Under the pieces are notes generated by a model. That model was not told the origin of the DNA. It saw only the letters and a program-made list of their open reading frames with translations, and did not search any database. A stretch of DNA of 5,656 nucleotides from Clostridia bacterium. Lineage in GTDB: Bacteria; Bacillota; Clostridia; Oscillospirales; CAG-272. The stretch spans positions 1 to 5,656 of the forward strand of contig JAFWWR010000089.1 of NCBI GenBank assembly GCA_017518025.1. The letters run 5' to 3'. Position numbers and translations under genes: made by a program. Of the stretch, positions 1 to 5,656 are shown one piece after another (position 1 is the first letter of the stretch; the number at the start of each line of letters is the position of its first letter).

Positions 1-2902
1 CCGGCATCGCCCCGGCAGTCGCGATTTCGTCCTCGCCGCCGTCCTCCGGAGACTCTTCTTCCGTCGCCCCGGCGATTTCCTCACCCTCCGGCGGGATCGC
101 GTCTTCCGATACCCCGGCGATTTCCTCGTCCTCCTGCGGGACCGCGTCCTCCTGCGCCGTCACCGCCTCGCCGTCCGGCGGGATCGCGTCTTCCGGCTCG
201 CCTGCTGCGGGCACGGTCCGGACCGCTTTCCGGCGCTTTTTTTCTTCTGCGATCTTACCGCGTTTCCTCGACGGTATCTGCGCGACACAGGCAAGCGCGA
301 ACATCAGGAGACCTGCGATCGTGACGATGGTCCCCGTCCTGAGCCACGACGGCCTGTATTTCAGCACGATTTCGTACTCCCCGGCCGGAAGCTCGAAGGA
401 CATGAGCGCGCCGAGAGTCCGCTTCGTCTCCACTTTTTCTCCGTTGGCGGTCACGATCCATCCCTCGTCGTAGGGGATGGTCGTCATGACCGTGTTCATA
501 CCGTCTTCCACCGTGATGGTGCCCTCGATGCGGTCGTCGCGGAAGGAGGTCGTCTCAAGGGATCTGCATCTCAGCTTTTCCATGGTGTTGACGAACGCCT
601 CGTCGTCGAAGAAGTAGAAGTAGCTCGTATCCTGGGCGAAGTACATCTTGTCCTTCTCCATCATGATGTCGACCCTGATCTCGTTGTCCTCCGCGTAGGA
701 TCCCAGTTCCTTTATACCGTGCGTGTCGTTGGTGAAATATCTGCCCCAACTCCGTCCTCCCACGTAAACCGTGGCGTCGCGGGGATAGTCCGTGGGGATA
801 TACATATAAAGCTCGCTGTCGTCCTCGGCGTGGACCGTGAACGTGACCCGGGAGGAGGTGTCGGATTCCACCTTCTCGAAGCCGTCGTGACCGGCGGCGA
901 CGAATTTCCGGCTTCCGAAGTACTCGAAGTTCGAGATCTCCGCTTCTTTCCAGATGGGGTCGGCGTCCCAGTCTCCCAGCAGTCCGGCGTAGATCTCGTT
1001 CATCATTTTGAACGGATCCGTGACCGTGGAGTCGCCGGGGTCGATGTTTGAGAAACTCGTCGGAGCGGTGAATACCGGCGCGAGGGCGTATGGGTTCTCA
1101 TAGACGGCTATACCGTCGTCCGTTTCCCCTTTTTCGTCGTAGTAGAATGCGATATGGCGCGGGAGCGTCTCCTTCGTCTTGTCGGCGTAGACGTATTTCA
1201 CTCCGAGGAACACGTCCGCAGGGGCGGTGGAGCCGACGTATTTCGACCAGTGCGAACGGGACGTGAGCCCGAGTCTTCTAAGGAACAGTATCACGCTTTC
1301 ATTCAGCGTGGAGGTGGAGTTGGACAGCCCGTTCATCCCCAGCGCCATTATGTCGTTGGGCTTTCTGTGCTCCAGCTTTTCGGAACGGTAGAACGAATCG
1401 TCGTCCACAAGAGACGTCGCCTCGTAGTATTTATCGATGAAGTCTCTGTACGACGCTCTCTCGGAAAAGACCACGTCCTTGTCAAGAGCGTAGATATTCG
1501 CCACGCCGGAGAGTATCATCTCCGCCGTCACGATAACGGCGAGCACCGTCCCCGCCGCGGTGAGTCTGCCGTCAGCCGCGGACCGGGTGAAATACATGGC
1601 CGCCGAGTAGATCCCGATGAATCCGAGGGAGGCCCACACCGCCGTGAAGGTGGGCAGATTCTTCAGCTCCATGGTCTGCAGGATAAGCAGGATCAGAGCA
1701 AGCCCTGCGCAGCACCCGAGGACTTTCCCGTACCCTATCTCGGGCAGCCGGACGAATACGTCGTAGGCCATCACCAGGATCACGAAAATGAACATGAAAG
1801 AGAACCGGGCGTTGAGCCAGTTGGGGCGCTGGAAACCGTGCCAGATTATATCGAACACGTTGAAGTTCATCCCGAGGATGAAGAAGACGATGATTAGCCC
1901 CGCGCCCACCTTTTTCCTCGGAGGTATCGACCTCGCGACGAAATACAGCGGCACAAGGATAGGGACCATCATCCCGCAGTACATGAGCGGCATCCCCTCG
2001 GGTCTGACCGTGTCGTAGGAGCCGAAGAAGATCTTGCTGAGCAGGGGCAGGAAGTCGAAGAGCTGTTTCGGCTTGTAATCCGGCGTGGAGAACGACAGTT
2101 TGCCGAAGGAGAGGGAATAGTACGCCCCGAGGATGACCGTCGACGCGATCATGACGGAGATCGCCGAGAAAAAGACGATCCTCAGGAGTGACTTTACGAA
2201 GTGAAGCGCGTCGTTCTGCTCCAGCGGATTCCGTTCCTCGCGGGTGTACGAGAAGTACCTGACGAAGAAGTAGAACGCCACGAAAATGCAGGTCATGTAT
2301 CCGATGTAGAACGAAGTGAGCAGAGCGAGAGAAAGGAAAATGACGTAGGTCTTGAACTTGCCGTAGCGGATGATCCGCTCGATCCCCAGCAGGATCAGAG
2401 GCAGGCAGATCAGATTGTCCGTCCACATGAGGTTGTTCTGCATGACCACGGCGTAAGCCGAGAGGGCGTACATCACCGAGAAGATGACGTTCAGTGCAGG
2501 CCGCCGTCCCTTCACGCAGTGGAGATAGATCCCCATGGTGAGGCCGCAGGAGCCGCACTTCAGCAGCACGATGGTGAGGATCGCCTCGGTGATCATATTT
2601 TTCGGGAACAGCGCGACGATGAGCGAGAACGGACTCGACAGGTAGTACGCGAAAACACCCATGAACTCTCCGCCCATGGCGCGGCCGAATGAATAGAGTA
2701 TGCTTCCGCCGCCCCGCAATATCTGGCGCAGCTTCTCGAAGAAGTACACGTACTGGGCGTTCAGGTCCAGAACGAGCACCGAGTCCTTGCCGAAGGGCCA
2801 CGTTTTGTGGGCGACGTAGACGACTCCCATCGCAAAAAGCGGAATTAAGAAGCAAAGCAGCAGATACCACTTGCCTTGAAGCTTCCGACGCAGTTTTGTC
2901 AC
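1..2902 (-). CDS. yfhO: YfhO-family polytopic membrane protein, probable GT-C-type glycosyltransferase (3' end outside window)
   Basis: The frame is open from a GTG start at 2902 to the left edge: 967 residues visible, no stop. The GTG follows GGAGGAG (2914-2908) by 5 nt and overlaps the upstream gene's stop. Residues 12-31 form the first membrane helix. A loop with D40 and D46 follows (VLDLNAQYVYFFEKLR), then a segment typical of YfhO proteins ending FAYYLSSPFSL (84-94). About twelve more hydrophobic segments lie between roughly 100 and 467. Residues 470-852 are an extracytoplasmic domain ending in the YfhO-like signature YDEGWIVTANGEKV (811-824) and LPAGEYEIVLKYRPSW (838-853). The last helix is about 857-876. 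A basic stretch (RKRGKIAEEKKRRK, 879-892) predicts an intracellular tail. Known: B. subtilis and Listeria YfhO act with a CsbB-like transferase and a flippase in lipoteichoic-acid glycosylation. No such partners are visible here, so the substrate is unknown and the symbol is family-level. The acidic repeat tail makes the protein longer than the roughly 860 residues usual for the family. Confidence 0.9.
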   Translation of the reverse strand, partial: MTKLRRKLQGKWYLLLCFLIPLFAMGVVYVAHKTWPFGKDSVLVLDLNAQYVYFFEKLRQILRGGGSILYSFGRAMGGEFMGVFAYYLSSPFSLIVALFPKNMITEAILTIVLLKCGSCGLTMGIYLHCVKGRRPALNVIFSVMYALSAYAVVMQNNLMWTDNLICLPLILLGIERIIRYGKFKTYVIFLSLALLTSFYIGYMTCIFVAFYFFVRYFSYTREERNPLEQNDALHFVKSLLRIVFFSAISVMIASTVILGAYYSLSFGKLSFSTPDYKPKQLFDFLPLLSKIFFGSYDTVRPEGMPLMYCGMMVPILVPLYFVARSIPPRKKVGAGLIIVFFILGMNFNVFDIIWHGFQRPNWLNARFSFMFIFVILVMAYDVFVRLPEIGYGKVLGCCAGLALILLILQTMELKNLPTFTAVWASLGFIGIYSAAMYFTRSAADGRLTAAGTVLAVIVTAEMILSGVANIYALDKDVVFSERASYRDFIDKYYEATSLVDDDSFYRSEKLEHRKPNDIMALGMNGLSNSTSTLNESVILFLRRLGLTSRSHWSKYVGSTAPADVFLGVKYVYADKTKETLPRHIAFYYDEKGETDDGIAVYENPYALAPVFTAPTSFSNIDPGDSTVTDPFKMMNEIYAGLLGDWDADPIWKEAEISNFEYFGSRKFVAAGHDGFEKVESDTSSRVTFTVHAEDDSELYMYIPTDYPRDATVYVGGRSWGRYFTNDTHGIKELGSYAEDNEIRVDIMMEKDKMYFAQDTSYFYFFDDEAFVNTMEKLRCRSLETTSFRDDRIEGTITVEDGMNTVMTTIPYDEGWIVTANGEKVETKRTLGALMSFELPAGEYEIVLKYRPSWLRTGTIVTIAGLLMFALACVAQIPSRKRGKIAEEKKRRKAVRTVPAAGEPEDAIPPDGEAVTAQEDAVPQEDEEIAGVSEDAIPPEGEEIAGATEEESPEDGGEDEIATAGAMP
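11..193 (-). repeat. Acidic Pro/Glu-rich tandem repeats encoding the YfhO C-terminal tail
   Basis: After the last membrane helix the protein repeats a 14-15-residue unit beginning EDA(I/V)P. Unit 1 is residues 904-917 (bases 152-193), unit 2 is 918-932 (107-151) and unit 3 is 933-947 (62-106). A degenerate fourth unit covers 948-964 (11-61). The repetition is also clear in DNA. A 22-base block recurs at 87, 132 and 174 (45- and 42-base steps), with the first and third copies identical. A 16-base block at 67-82 recurs at 112-127. In-frame unit lengths suggest slippage-type expansion and contraction without loss of frame. The array may continue past the left edge. No function can be read from it; a flexible cytoplasmic linker or interaction tail is the simplest idea. 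Confidence 0.85.
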
Positions 2903-2914
2903 TTTTTCTCCTCC
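2899..2914 (-). promoter_or_regulatory. RBS and 4-nt stop/start overlap fixing the GTG start of the YfhO gene
   Basis: On the minus strand the sequence reads GGAGGAG (2914-2908), five bases, then GTGA (2902-2899). GTG opens the YfhO frame and the overlapping TGA closes the DUF951 frame. The strong Shine-Dalgarno site lies inside the end of the DUF951 gene. No ATG occurs nearby in this frame with a comparable site; the next in-frame Met is residue 25, in the middle of the first membrane helix. This supports the GTG start and suggests translational coupling. Confidence 0.85.
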
Positions 2915-3102
2915 CCGGGAAGTATCCTTCTGACAGATCTTTCGAGCTTTAAGCGCGGGACGGTCACGTCCCTCCCGCAGCCGAGACAGACGATGCGGAC
3001 GTCGGTGCCGACCCTGAGGACTTCGAATCTTGCCGAGCCGCAGGGGTGGCTCTTTTTCATCTCGAGCACGTCGCCGGGACGAATTTTCGGGATCTCCGTC
3101 AT
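2899..3102 (-). CDS. DUF951 family small protein
   Basis: A 67-residue protein recognisable as DUF951, a Firmicutes family of about 60-70 residues with no firmly assigned role. Visible family features are the start PGDVLEMKKSHPCGS (residues 9-23), then VRIVCLGCGRDVTVPR (35-50) and a basic end. C21, C39 and C42 (a CxxC pair) suggest a small metal-binding or ribbon-like fold; that is inference. The ATG at 3102 is preceded by AAGGAG (3116-3111) with an 8-nt spacer and lies about 27 nt after a predicted transcription start. Its TGA (2901-2899) overlaps the GTG of the YfhO gene, so the two are almost certainly co-transcribed and probably translationally coupled. In Bacillus the family member sits in another context, as I recall, so this pairing does not define function. 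Family assignment is confident; function is not. Confidence 0.9.
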   Translation of the reverse strand: MTEIPKIRPGDVLEMKKSHPCGSARFEVLRVGTDVRIVCLGCGRDVTVPRLKLERSVRRILPGEEKK

Positions 3103-3135
3103 CTCCGCCTCTCCTTTTTTTCATATATCTTACTC

Positions 3136-3164
3136 ATTTTAGCACAAAAAGGCGTGATTGTAAA
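3136..3164 (-). promoter_or_regulatory. Sigma-A-type promoter for the DUF951-YfhO operon
   Basis: On the minus strand: -35 TTTACA (3164-3159), a 17-base spacer, and -10 TAAAAT (3141-3136) preceded by TGC, which gives an extended -10 (TGnTAAAAT). The expected transcription start is near 3129, leaving a leader of about 27 nt before the ATG at 3102, long enough only for the ribosome-binding site. One mismatch in each hexamer with ideal spacing and an extended -10 makes this a strong candidate. Confidence 0.75.
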
Positions 3165-3226
3165 TACTCTTGCGTGGGACGGCGTCGCATCCGCTTCCGG
3201 ATAAAAAGGCAAGTTGACAACAAAAC

Positions 3227-3261
3227 GGTGAAAATCGCAATAAAATATGGTGAAAACGCAA
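3227..3261. repeat. Two direct repeats 22 bp apart in the divergent promoter region
   Basis: GGTGAAAATCGCAA (3227-3240) recurs as GGTGAAAACGCAA (3249-3261), differing only by one missing T. Start-to-start distance is 22 bp, about two helical turns. The pair ends 9 bp before the -35 of the rightward promoter and more than 60 bp upstream of the leftward -35. The layout resembles a double operator for an activator of the SLH gene. The surrounding A-rich DNA could instead act as an UP element. Confidence 0.5.
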
Positions 3262-3270
3262 AAAAACGCC

Positions 3271-3299
3271 TTGCCATGCGACGGATGGTGTGATATAAT
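3271..3299 (+). promoter_or_regulatory. Sigma-A-type promoter for the SLH protein gene
   Basis: -35 TTGCCA (3271-3276), 17-base spacer, -10 TATAAT (3294-3299) preceded by TGA, giving an extended -10 (TGnTATAAT). Five of six -35 bases and all six -10 bases match consensus, as expected for an abundant surface protein. The start should fall near 3306, giving a leader of about 30 nt. AT-rich DNA lies just upstream. Confidence 0.85.
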
Positions 3300-3318
3300 T
3301 ATTGTAGAATAGATTACC

Positions 3319-3336
3319 TGTGACCGGAGGTCCACA
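3319..3336 (+). promoter_or_regulatory. Possible leader hairpin covering the SLH gene's RBS and start
   Basis: TGTGACC (3319-3325) can pair with GGTCCACA (3329-3336) around a GGA loop, with one C bulged. That gives about 7 bp. The fold involves the whole GGAGG Shine-Dalgarno site (3326-3330) and the A of the ATG at 3336. It could restrain initiation or respond to temperature or an RNA-binding factor. The stem is short, so it may be incidental. Confidence 0.35.
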
Positions 3337-5318
3337 TGAAAAAGAGGATTGCGTCATTCCTGCTTGCCGCAGTGATGCTCATCGGCGTGATGATTCTGCC
3401 GACGACTGCGGCATCAACTCCATTCAAGGACGTGAAGGAAGGCAAGTGGTACACGAAGCCCATCAAGTACGTGTACGACAACAAACTGATGAACGGCATG
3501 ACCGACACCATCTTCGAGCCGGATTCGCCCATGACGCGGTCCATGCTCGTGACGGTGCTCTGGAGAGTTGAGGGCGCCCCCAAGCCGGGCGGCAAGACTC
3601 CGTTCACCGACCTCAAAATGAAATGGTATATGGACGCGGTGGCTTGGGCGTACGAGAACAGTATCGTCAAGGGCACCTCCGAAAAGACATTTTCACCTAA
3701 CACTTCCATAACCCGCGAGCAGATCGCGACCATCTTCTTCCGCTACGCGGAGTTTGCGGGCCGCGACACCTCCGCCAAGGCGGACCTGACGGCGTTTCCG
3801 GACGGCGCGAAAGTCGCGAAGTACGCCAAGGCCGCCATGAGCTGGGCGGTGGCCGAGGGACTCATCTCCGGCACGAAGGTGGGCGATAAGAATTACCTCG
3901 ATCCCAAGGGCAACGCGACCCGCGCTCAGGTGGCGACTATCCTCGAGAGATATCTCGAGGCGGCTCCGAAATCTCTCAGCGACAGGATCGACGGCAAACT
4001 TGAAGCACTCTTCTGCTATAACCACGACGACCTGAATATCCAGTTCGGAAACTCCGCCACTCTGACGGAGAAATCGCTGAACGCGTGCCTCGGCAAGATC
4101 TTCGGCTGCAAAGTGGAAGTCGGGGAGGGCATAAACGAACTCTTTGACCGATATGTCGGCGCGGGCAACGGCGGAATCTGCTGGGCGGACGAGGACGTCG
4201 AGACGACGTTTACCGACGAGTCCACCGGGGAGACCTACTCGAGGACCATCGGTTACGCGATCCGCAAGGATCTTTACGCCAAATACACCGGCGCCGTTGA
4301 GTCGGGCGAGCTGACCTGGTGCCCGGACGACAGACCGGACGAAATCACCGATGCGCTCTACGTCATGGAATCGTACGAGGGGGAAACGGTCACCGTCAAG
4401 GAAGGCCCGCAGATGTACGACGACGTCGAGGCGATGTTCCGCACCTTGACCGGACTTAACGACGCGTCGAAATACGTGTTCTACCACACCGCTATCGACG
4501 ATCCGAACGGATTTATCATCGACTTCAAGTACTATGATCCCTCCGAGGGCAGAACGTACACCGTCGGCGCAAAACTCAACCTCGACCTCGAACCGATGAC
4601 CGTCGAGGAAAAACTCGAGGTGTTCTTCGACGAATACCGCTGCCCCATCCATCCGTATCAGGTCCACATGGCCCTGTCCACCGGCAAGATATTCAAGGAG
4701 CAGATCCCGATAATCCTGATGGACGCCATCGGCCTCGACCCGGAGATCTACGAACTCGAATTTGAAGAGGACGAGTTTAACCGCGCCGCCAACGAGGTCG
4801 CCGGCGAGGGCGAGGGACAGATCGGCGGAGGCGTCTGCCACTTCTGCGTCGTCAACAAGCTCACAGGAGAGAAGACCGAAATGGAGCGGATAGACTTCGC
4901 AGTCAGGAAGCTTCTAGGCAGCGGACTCAACTCCATGTACGTCTGCCATGAGCTTGCCGATGTGTGGAAGCCCGCCGAGAGCGTCTTTACCTCCTTGATT
5001 TGCGAAGATGAATCACACGAAGACGAAGACGGCGACCTGGTCGAACAGATCCACGCCGTGTTCAGATCCGCCGACCTCTACACCGAGGAAAACGTCAAAG
5101 CCATGATCCTCGAAACCGCGGGACTTGACGTTATCCCCGAGGTGATCCTCGTGGACTTCGACCCGGCGAGGATCGGAGACGGCTCCATCGTGGGATTCTT
5201 CCTGAAGAAGGACTACGGCACATACGTTGATATGACCCGCTGTCTCTTCTTCACGGCGTCCGTCGATCCCGAGATCCCCGTGGATTTCATGATGACCGCG
5301 GAGCATCAGAGTAACTGA
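3336..5318 (+). CDS. Secreted three-SLH-domain surface protein with a repeated C-terminal module of unknown function
   Basis: A complete 660-residue protein. ATG follows GGAGG (3326-3330) by 5 nt. Residues 1-26 are a Sec signal peptide (KKR, hydrophobic core, TTAA cleavage region). Three SLH domains follow at about 27-82, 88-143 and 150-211, each opening with an F/D motif (PFKDV, PFTDL, AFPDG) and ending with the TR motif (MTRSML, ITREQI, ATRAQV). Known: SLH triplets anchor proteins non-covalently to secondary cell-wall polymers, often pyruvylated. Residues 214-652 match no family I recognise. They are acidic, hold all 11 cysteines of the protein, and seem to be four diverged copies of one module (see findings). 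There is no C-terminal membrane helix or sorting signal, so SLH binding is the likely anchor. The gene has its own strong promoter, diverges from the DUF951-YfhO operon and is followed by a paralogue after 68 bp. SLH assignment is certain; the C-terminal role is unknown. Confidence 0.95.
   Translation: MKKRIASFLLAAVMLIGVMILPTTAASTPFKDVKEGKWYTKPIKYVYDNKLMNGMTDTIFEPDSPMTRSMLVTVLWRVEGAPKPGGKTPFTDLKMKWYMDAVAWAYENSIVKGTSEKTFSPNTSITREQIATIFFRYAEFAGRDTSAKADLTAFPDGAKVAKYAKAAMSWAVAEGLISGTKVGDKNYLDPKGNATRAQVATILERYLEAAPKSLSDRIDGKLEALFCYNHDDLNIQFGNSATLTEKSLNACLGKIFGCKVEVGEGINELFDRYVGAGNGGICWADEDVETTFTDESTGETYSRTIGYAIRKDLYAKYTGAVESGELTWCPDDRPDEITDALYVMESYEGETVTVKEGPQMYDDVEAMFRTLTGLNDASKYVFYHTAIDDPNGFIIDFKYYDPSEGRTYTVGAKLNLDLEPMTVEEKLEVFFDEYRCPIHPYQVHMALSTGKIFKEQIPIILMDAIGLDPEIYELEFEEDEFNRAANEVAGEGEGQIGGGVCHFCVVNKLTGEKTEMERIDFAVRKLLGSGLNSMYVCHELADVWKPAESVFTSLICEDESHEDEDGDLVEQIHAVFRSADLYTEENVKAMILETAGLDVIPEVILVDFDPARIGDGSIVGFFLKKDYGTYVDMTRCLFFTASVDPEIPVDFMMTAEHQSN
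3960..5291 (+). repeat. Four diverged copies of a 90-130-residue module in the SLH protein
   Basis: By eye the C-terminal part divides into units at about residues 214-328, 336-420, 421-539 and 540-652. Each contains a putative amphipathic helix ending at a glycine: LGKIFGC, FRTLTGL, LMDAIGLD and ILETAGLD (G257, G373, G466, G596). Next come an acidic segment, a G-rich turn before a hydrophobic strand (GGICWADED, NGFIIDFKYY, GGGVCHFCVV, GSIVGFFLKK), and a second strand after a glycine-containing turn (GETYSRTIGYAIRK, GRTYTVGAKL, GEKTEMERIDFAVRK, GTYVDMTRCLFF). Identity is low, so this is a structural-pattern inference. Boundaries are approximate. Confidence 0.55.
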
Positions 5319-5330
5319 CGTAAGGATATT

Positions 5331-5372
5331 ACAGCAGGGGAGGACCCGCTGTGTATTATAAGATTTTATTTC
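5331..5372 (+). terminator. Hairpin with T-rich tail between the two SLH genes (weak terminator or attenuator)
   Basis: ACAGC (5331-5335) and GGG pair with CCCGCTGT (5345-5352), giving about 8 bp with one bulged A and a short purine loop. The following 20 bases are T-rich but broken by A and G (TATTATAAGATTTTATTT), so termination would be partial at best. The ribosome-binding site of the next gene starts at 5375, directly after it. No convincing separate promoter is visible: TATTAT/TATAAG elements occur at 5354-5362, but no -35 is suitably placed. Partial read-through into the downstream paralogue is therefore plausible. Confidence 0.4.
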
Positions 5373-5386
5373 CGAAAGGAGAAGCT

Positions 5387-5656
5387 ATGAAAAAGAGGAT
5401 TTTAAGCACACTTTTGGCAGCCGTGATGCTGCTCGGTATGATAATCATGCCGGCTACGGCTGCCAGCGGCAAGATGCCGTTTACCGACGTCAAGAGCGGC
5501 AAATGGTATTATGAAGCCGTTAAATACGTTTGGGAAAACGACCTCATGAACGGCGTTTCGGAGGATAAATTCGCTCCGGACGACCCGATGAATCGTGCGA
5601 TGCTCGTAACGGTTCTGTGGCGTGTGGAGAAATCTCCCGCACCCAAGGGCACGACG
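5387..5656 (+). CDS. Secreted SLH-domain protein, paralogue of the upstream gene (3' end outside window)
   Basis: The ATG at 5387 follows AAAGGAG (5375-5381) by 5 nt; 90 codons are visible and the frame is open at the right edge. The start is MKKRILSTLLAAVMLLGM, a Sec signal peptide with likely cleavage after ATAA (about residue 26). An SLH domain follows with PFTDVKSGKWY (31-41), LMNG and MLVTVLWRVE. A hand alignment to the upstream protein gives about 57 identities in 88 positions with one 2-residue gap, so the pair arose by tandem duplication or share a recent ancestor. The usual TR of the SLH motif is NR here (PMNRAML). Codons end in A or T more often (GTT, GCT, CGT, GGT, TTA, ATA) than in the G/C-ending neighbour. 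It lies 68 bp downstream on the same strand and may be expressed by read-through past the intervening hairpin. Whether its C-terminus shares the neighbour's module cannot be seen. Confidence 0.9.
   Translation, partial: MKKRILSTLLAAVMLLGMIIMPATAASGKMPFTDVKSGKWYYEAVKYVWENDLMNGVSEDKFAPDDPMNRAMLVTVLWRVEKSPAPKGTT

Noticed and set aside
1..193. Regular repeats at the left edge considered as a CRISPR array.
   Set aside because: The units are contiguous, in frame with the YfhO gene, diverged in codon-like fashion and have no unique spacers.
719..2692. Several plus-strand open frames (719-1051, 1154-1897, 2201-2692) opposite the YfhO gene.
   Set aside because: All are antisense to the YfhO coding sequence, have charged low-information translations, and lack family motifs.
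1572..2870. A 432-codon minus-strand open frame starting at 2870.
   Set aside because: It is an Arg/His/Pro-rich out-of-frame shadow of the YfhO gene, whose true frame starts with GTG at 2902, has no stop in the window, and gives a coherent membrane protein with family motifs.
3214..3246. A perfect TTGACA (3214-3219) with TAAAAT (3241-3246) as a second rightward promoter.
   Set aside because: The spacing is 21 bp, too long for a sigma-A promoter, and no acceptable -10 lies at 16-18 bp. The 3271-3299 promoter is much better.
3103..3335. Possible riboswitch or small RNA in the intergenic region.
   Set aside because: Both predicted leaders are only about 30 nt, too short for a riboswitch, and no conserved RNA motif or internal terminator was seen.
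3099..3357. Short open frames across the divergent intergenic region on both strands.
   Set aside because: They overlap the predicted promoters and the 5' end of the SLH gene, are compositionally unlike neighbouring genes, and resemble no known protein.
3693..4841. A 382-codon minus-strand open frame opposite the SLH gene.
   Set aside because: It is antisense to a gene with signal peptide, SLH domains and a good RBS. Long antisense frames are expected from the G/C-ending codon bias, and the translation has no recognisable domain.

Overview
The window looks like chromosomal DNA from a Gram-positive member of the Clostridia, probably an uncultured gut-type Eubacteriales/Oscillospirales lineage. 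This is inferred from moderately high GC with strongly G/C-ending codons, purine-rich Shine-Dalgarno sites close to the starts, a DUF951 protein (a Firmicutes family), a YfhO-family membrane protein and secreted S-layer-homology (SLH) proteins. No rRNA, tRNA, mobile element or CRISPR array was seen, so the taxonomy is only a family-level impression.

Left half (1-3102, minus strand): a two-gene operon. A 67-residue DUF951 protein (2899-3102) overlaps by 4 nt (GTGA) the GTG start of a very large YfhO-family polytopic membrane protein (1-2902). The YfhO gene runs off the left edge after 967 visible residues. It has the usual GT-C-like membrane core, a large extracytoplasmic domain and a last membrane helix. 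It then carries an unusual acidic, proline-rich cytoplasmic tail built of 14-15-residue tandem repeats.

Middle (3103-3335): a 233-bp divergent intergenic region. Each strand has a good sigma-A-type promoter with a 17-bp spacer. An AT-rich stretch between them carries two direct repeats 22 bp apart. The predicted short leader of the rightward gene can fold over its own ribosome-binding site.

Right half (3336-5656, plus strand): two tandem genes for secreted SLH proteins with nearly identical N-termini. The first (3336-5318, 660 aa) is complete: signal peptide, three SLH domains, then about 450 residues of unrecognised, acidic, cysteine-containing sequence that appears to be four diverged copies of one module. 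The second (from 5387) is cut by the right edge after 90 residues and has visibly different codon usage.

The common theme is the cell envelope. YfhO-family proteins are linked to glycosylation of envelope polymers, and SLH domains bind secondary cell-wall polymers. A functional link between the two transcription units is only an inference from adjacency. The most novel item is the repeated C-terminal module of the 660-aa SLH protein.
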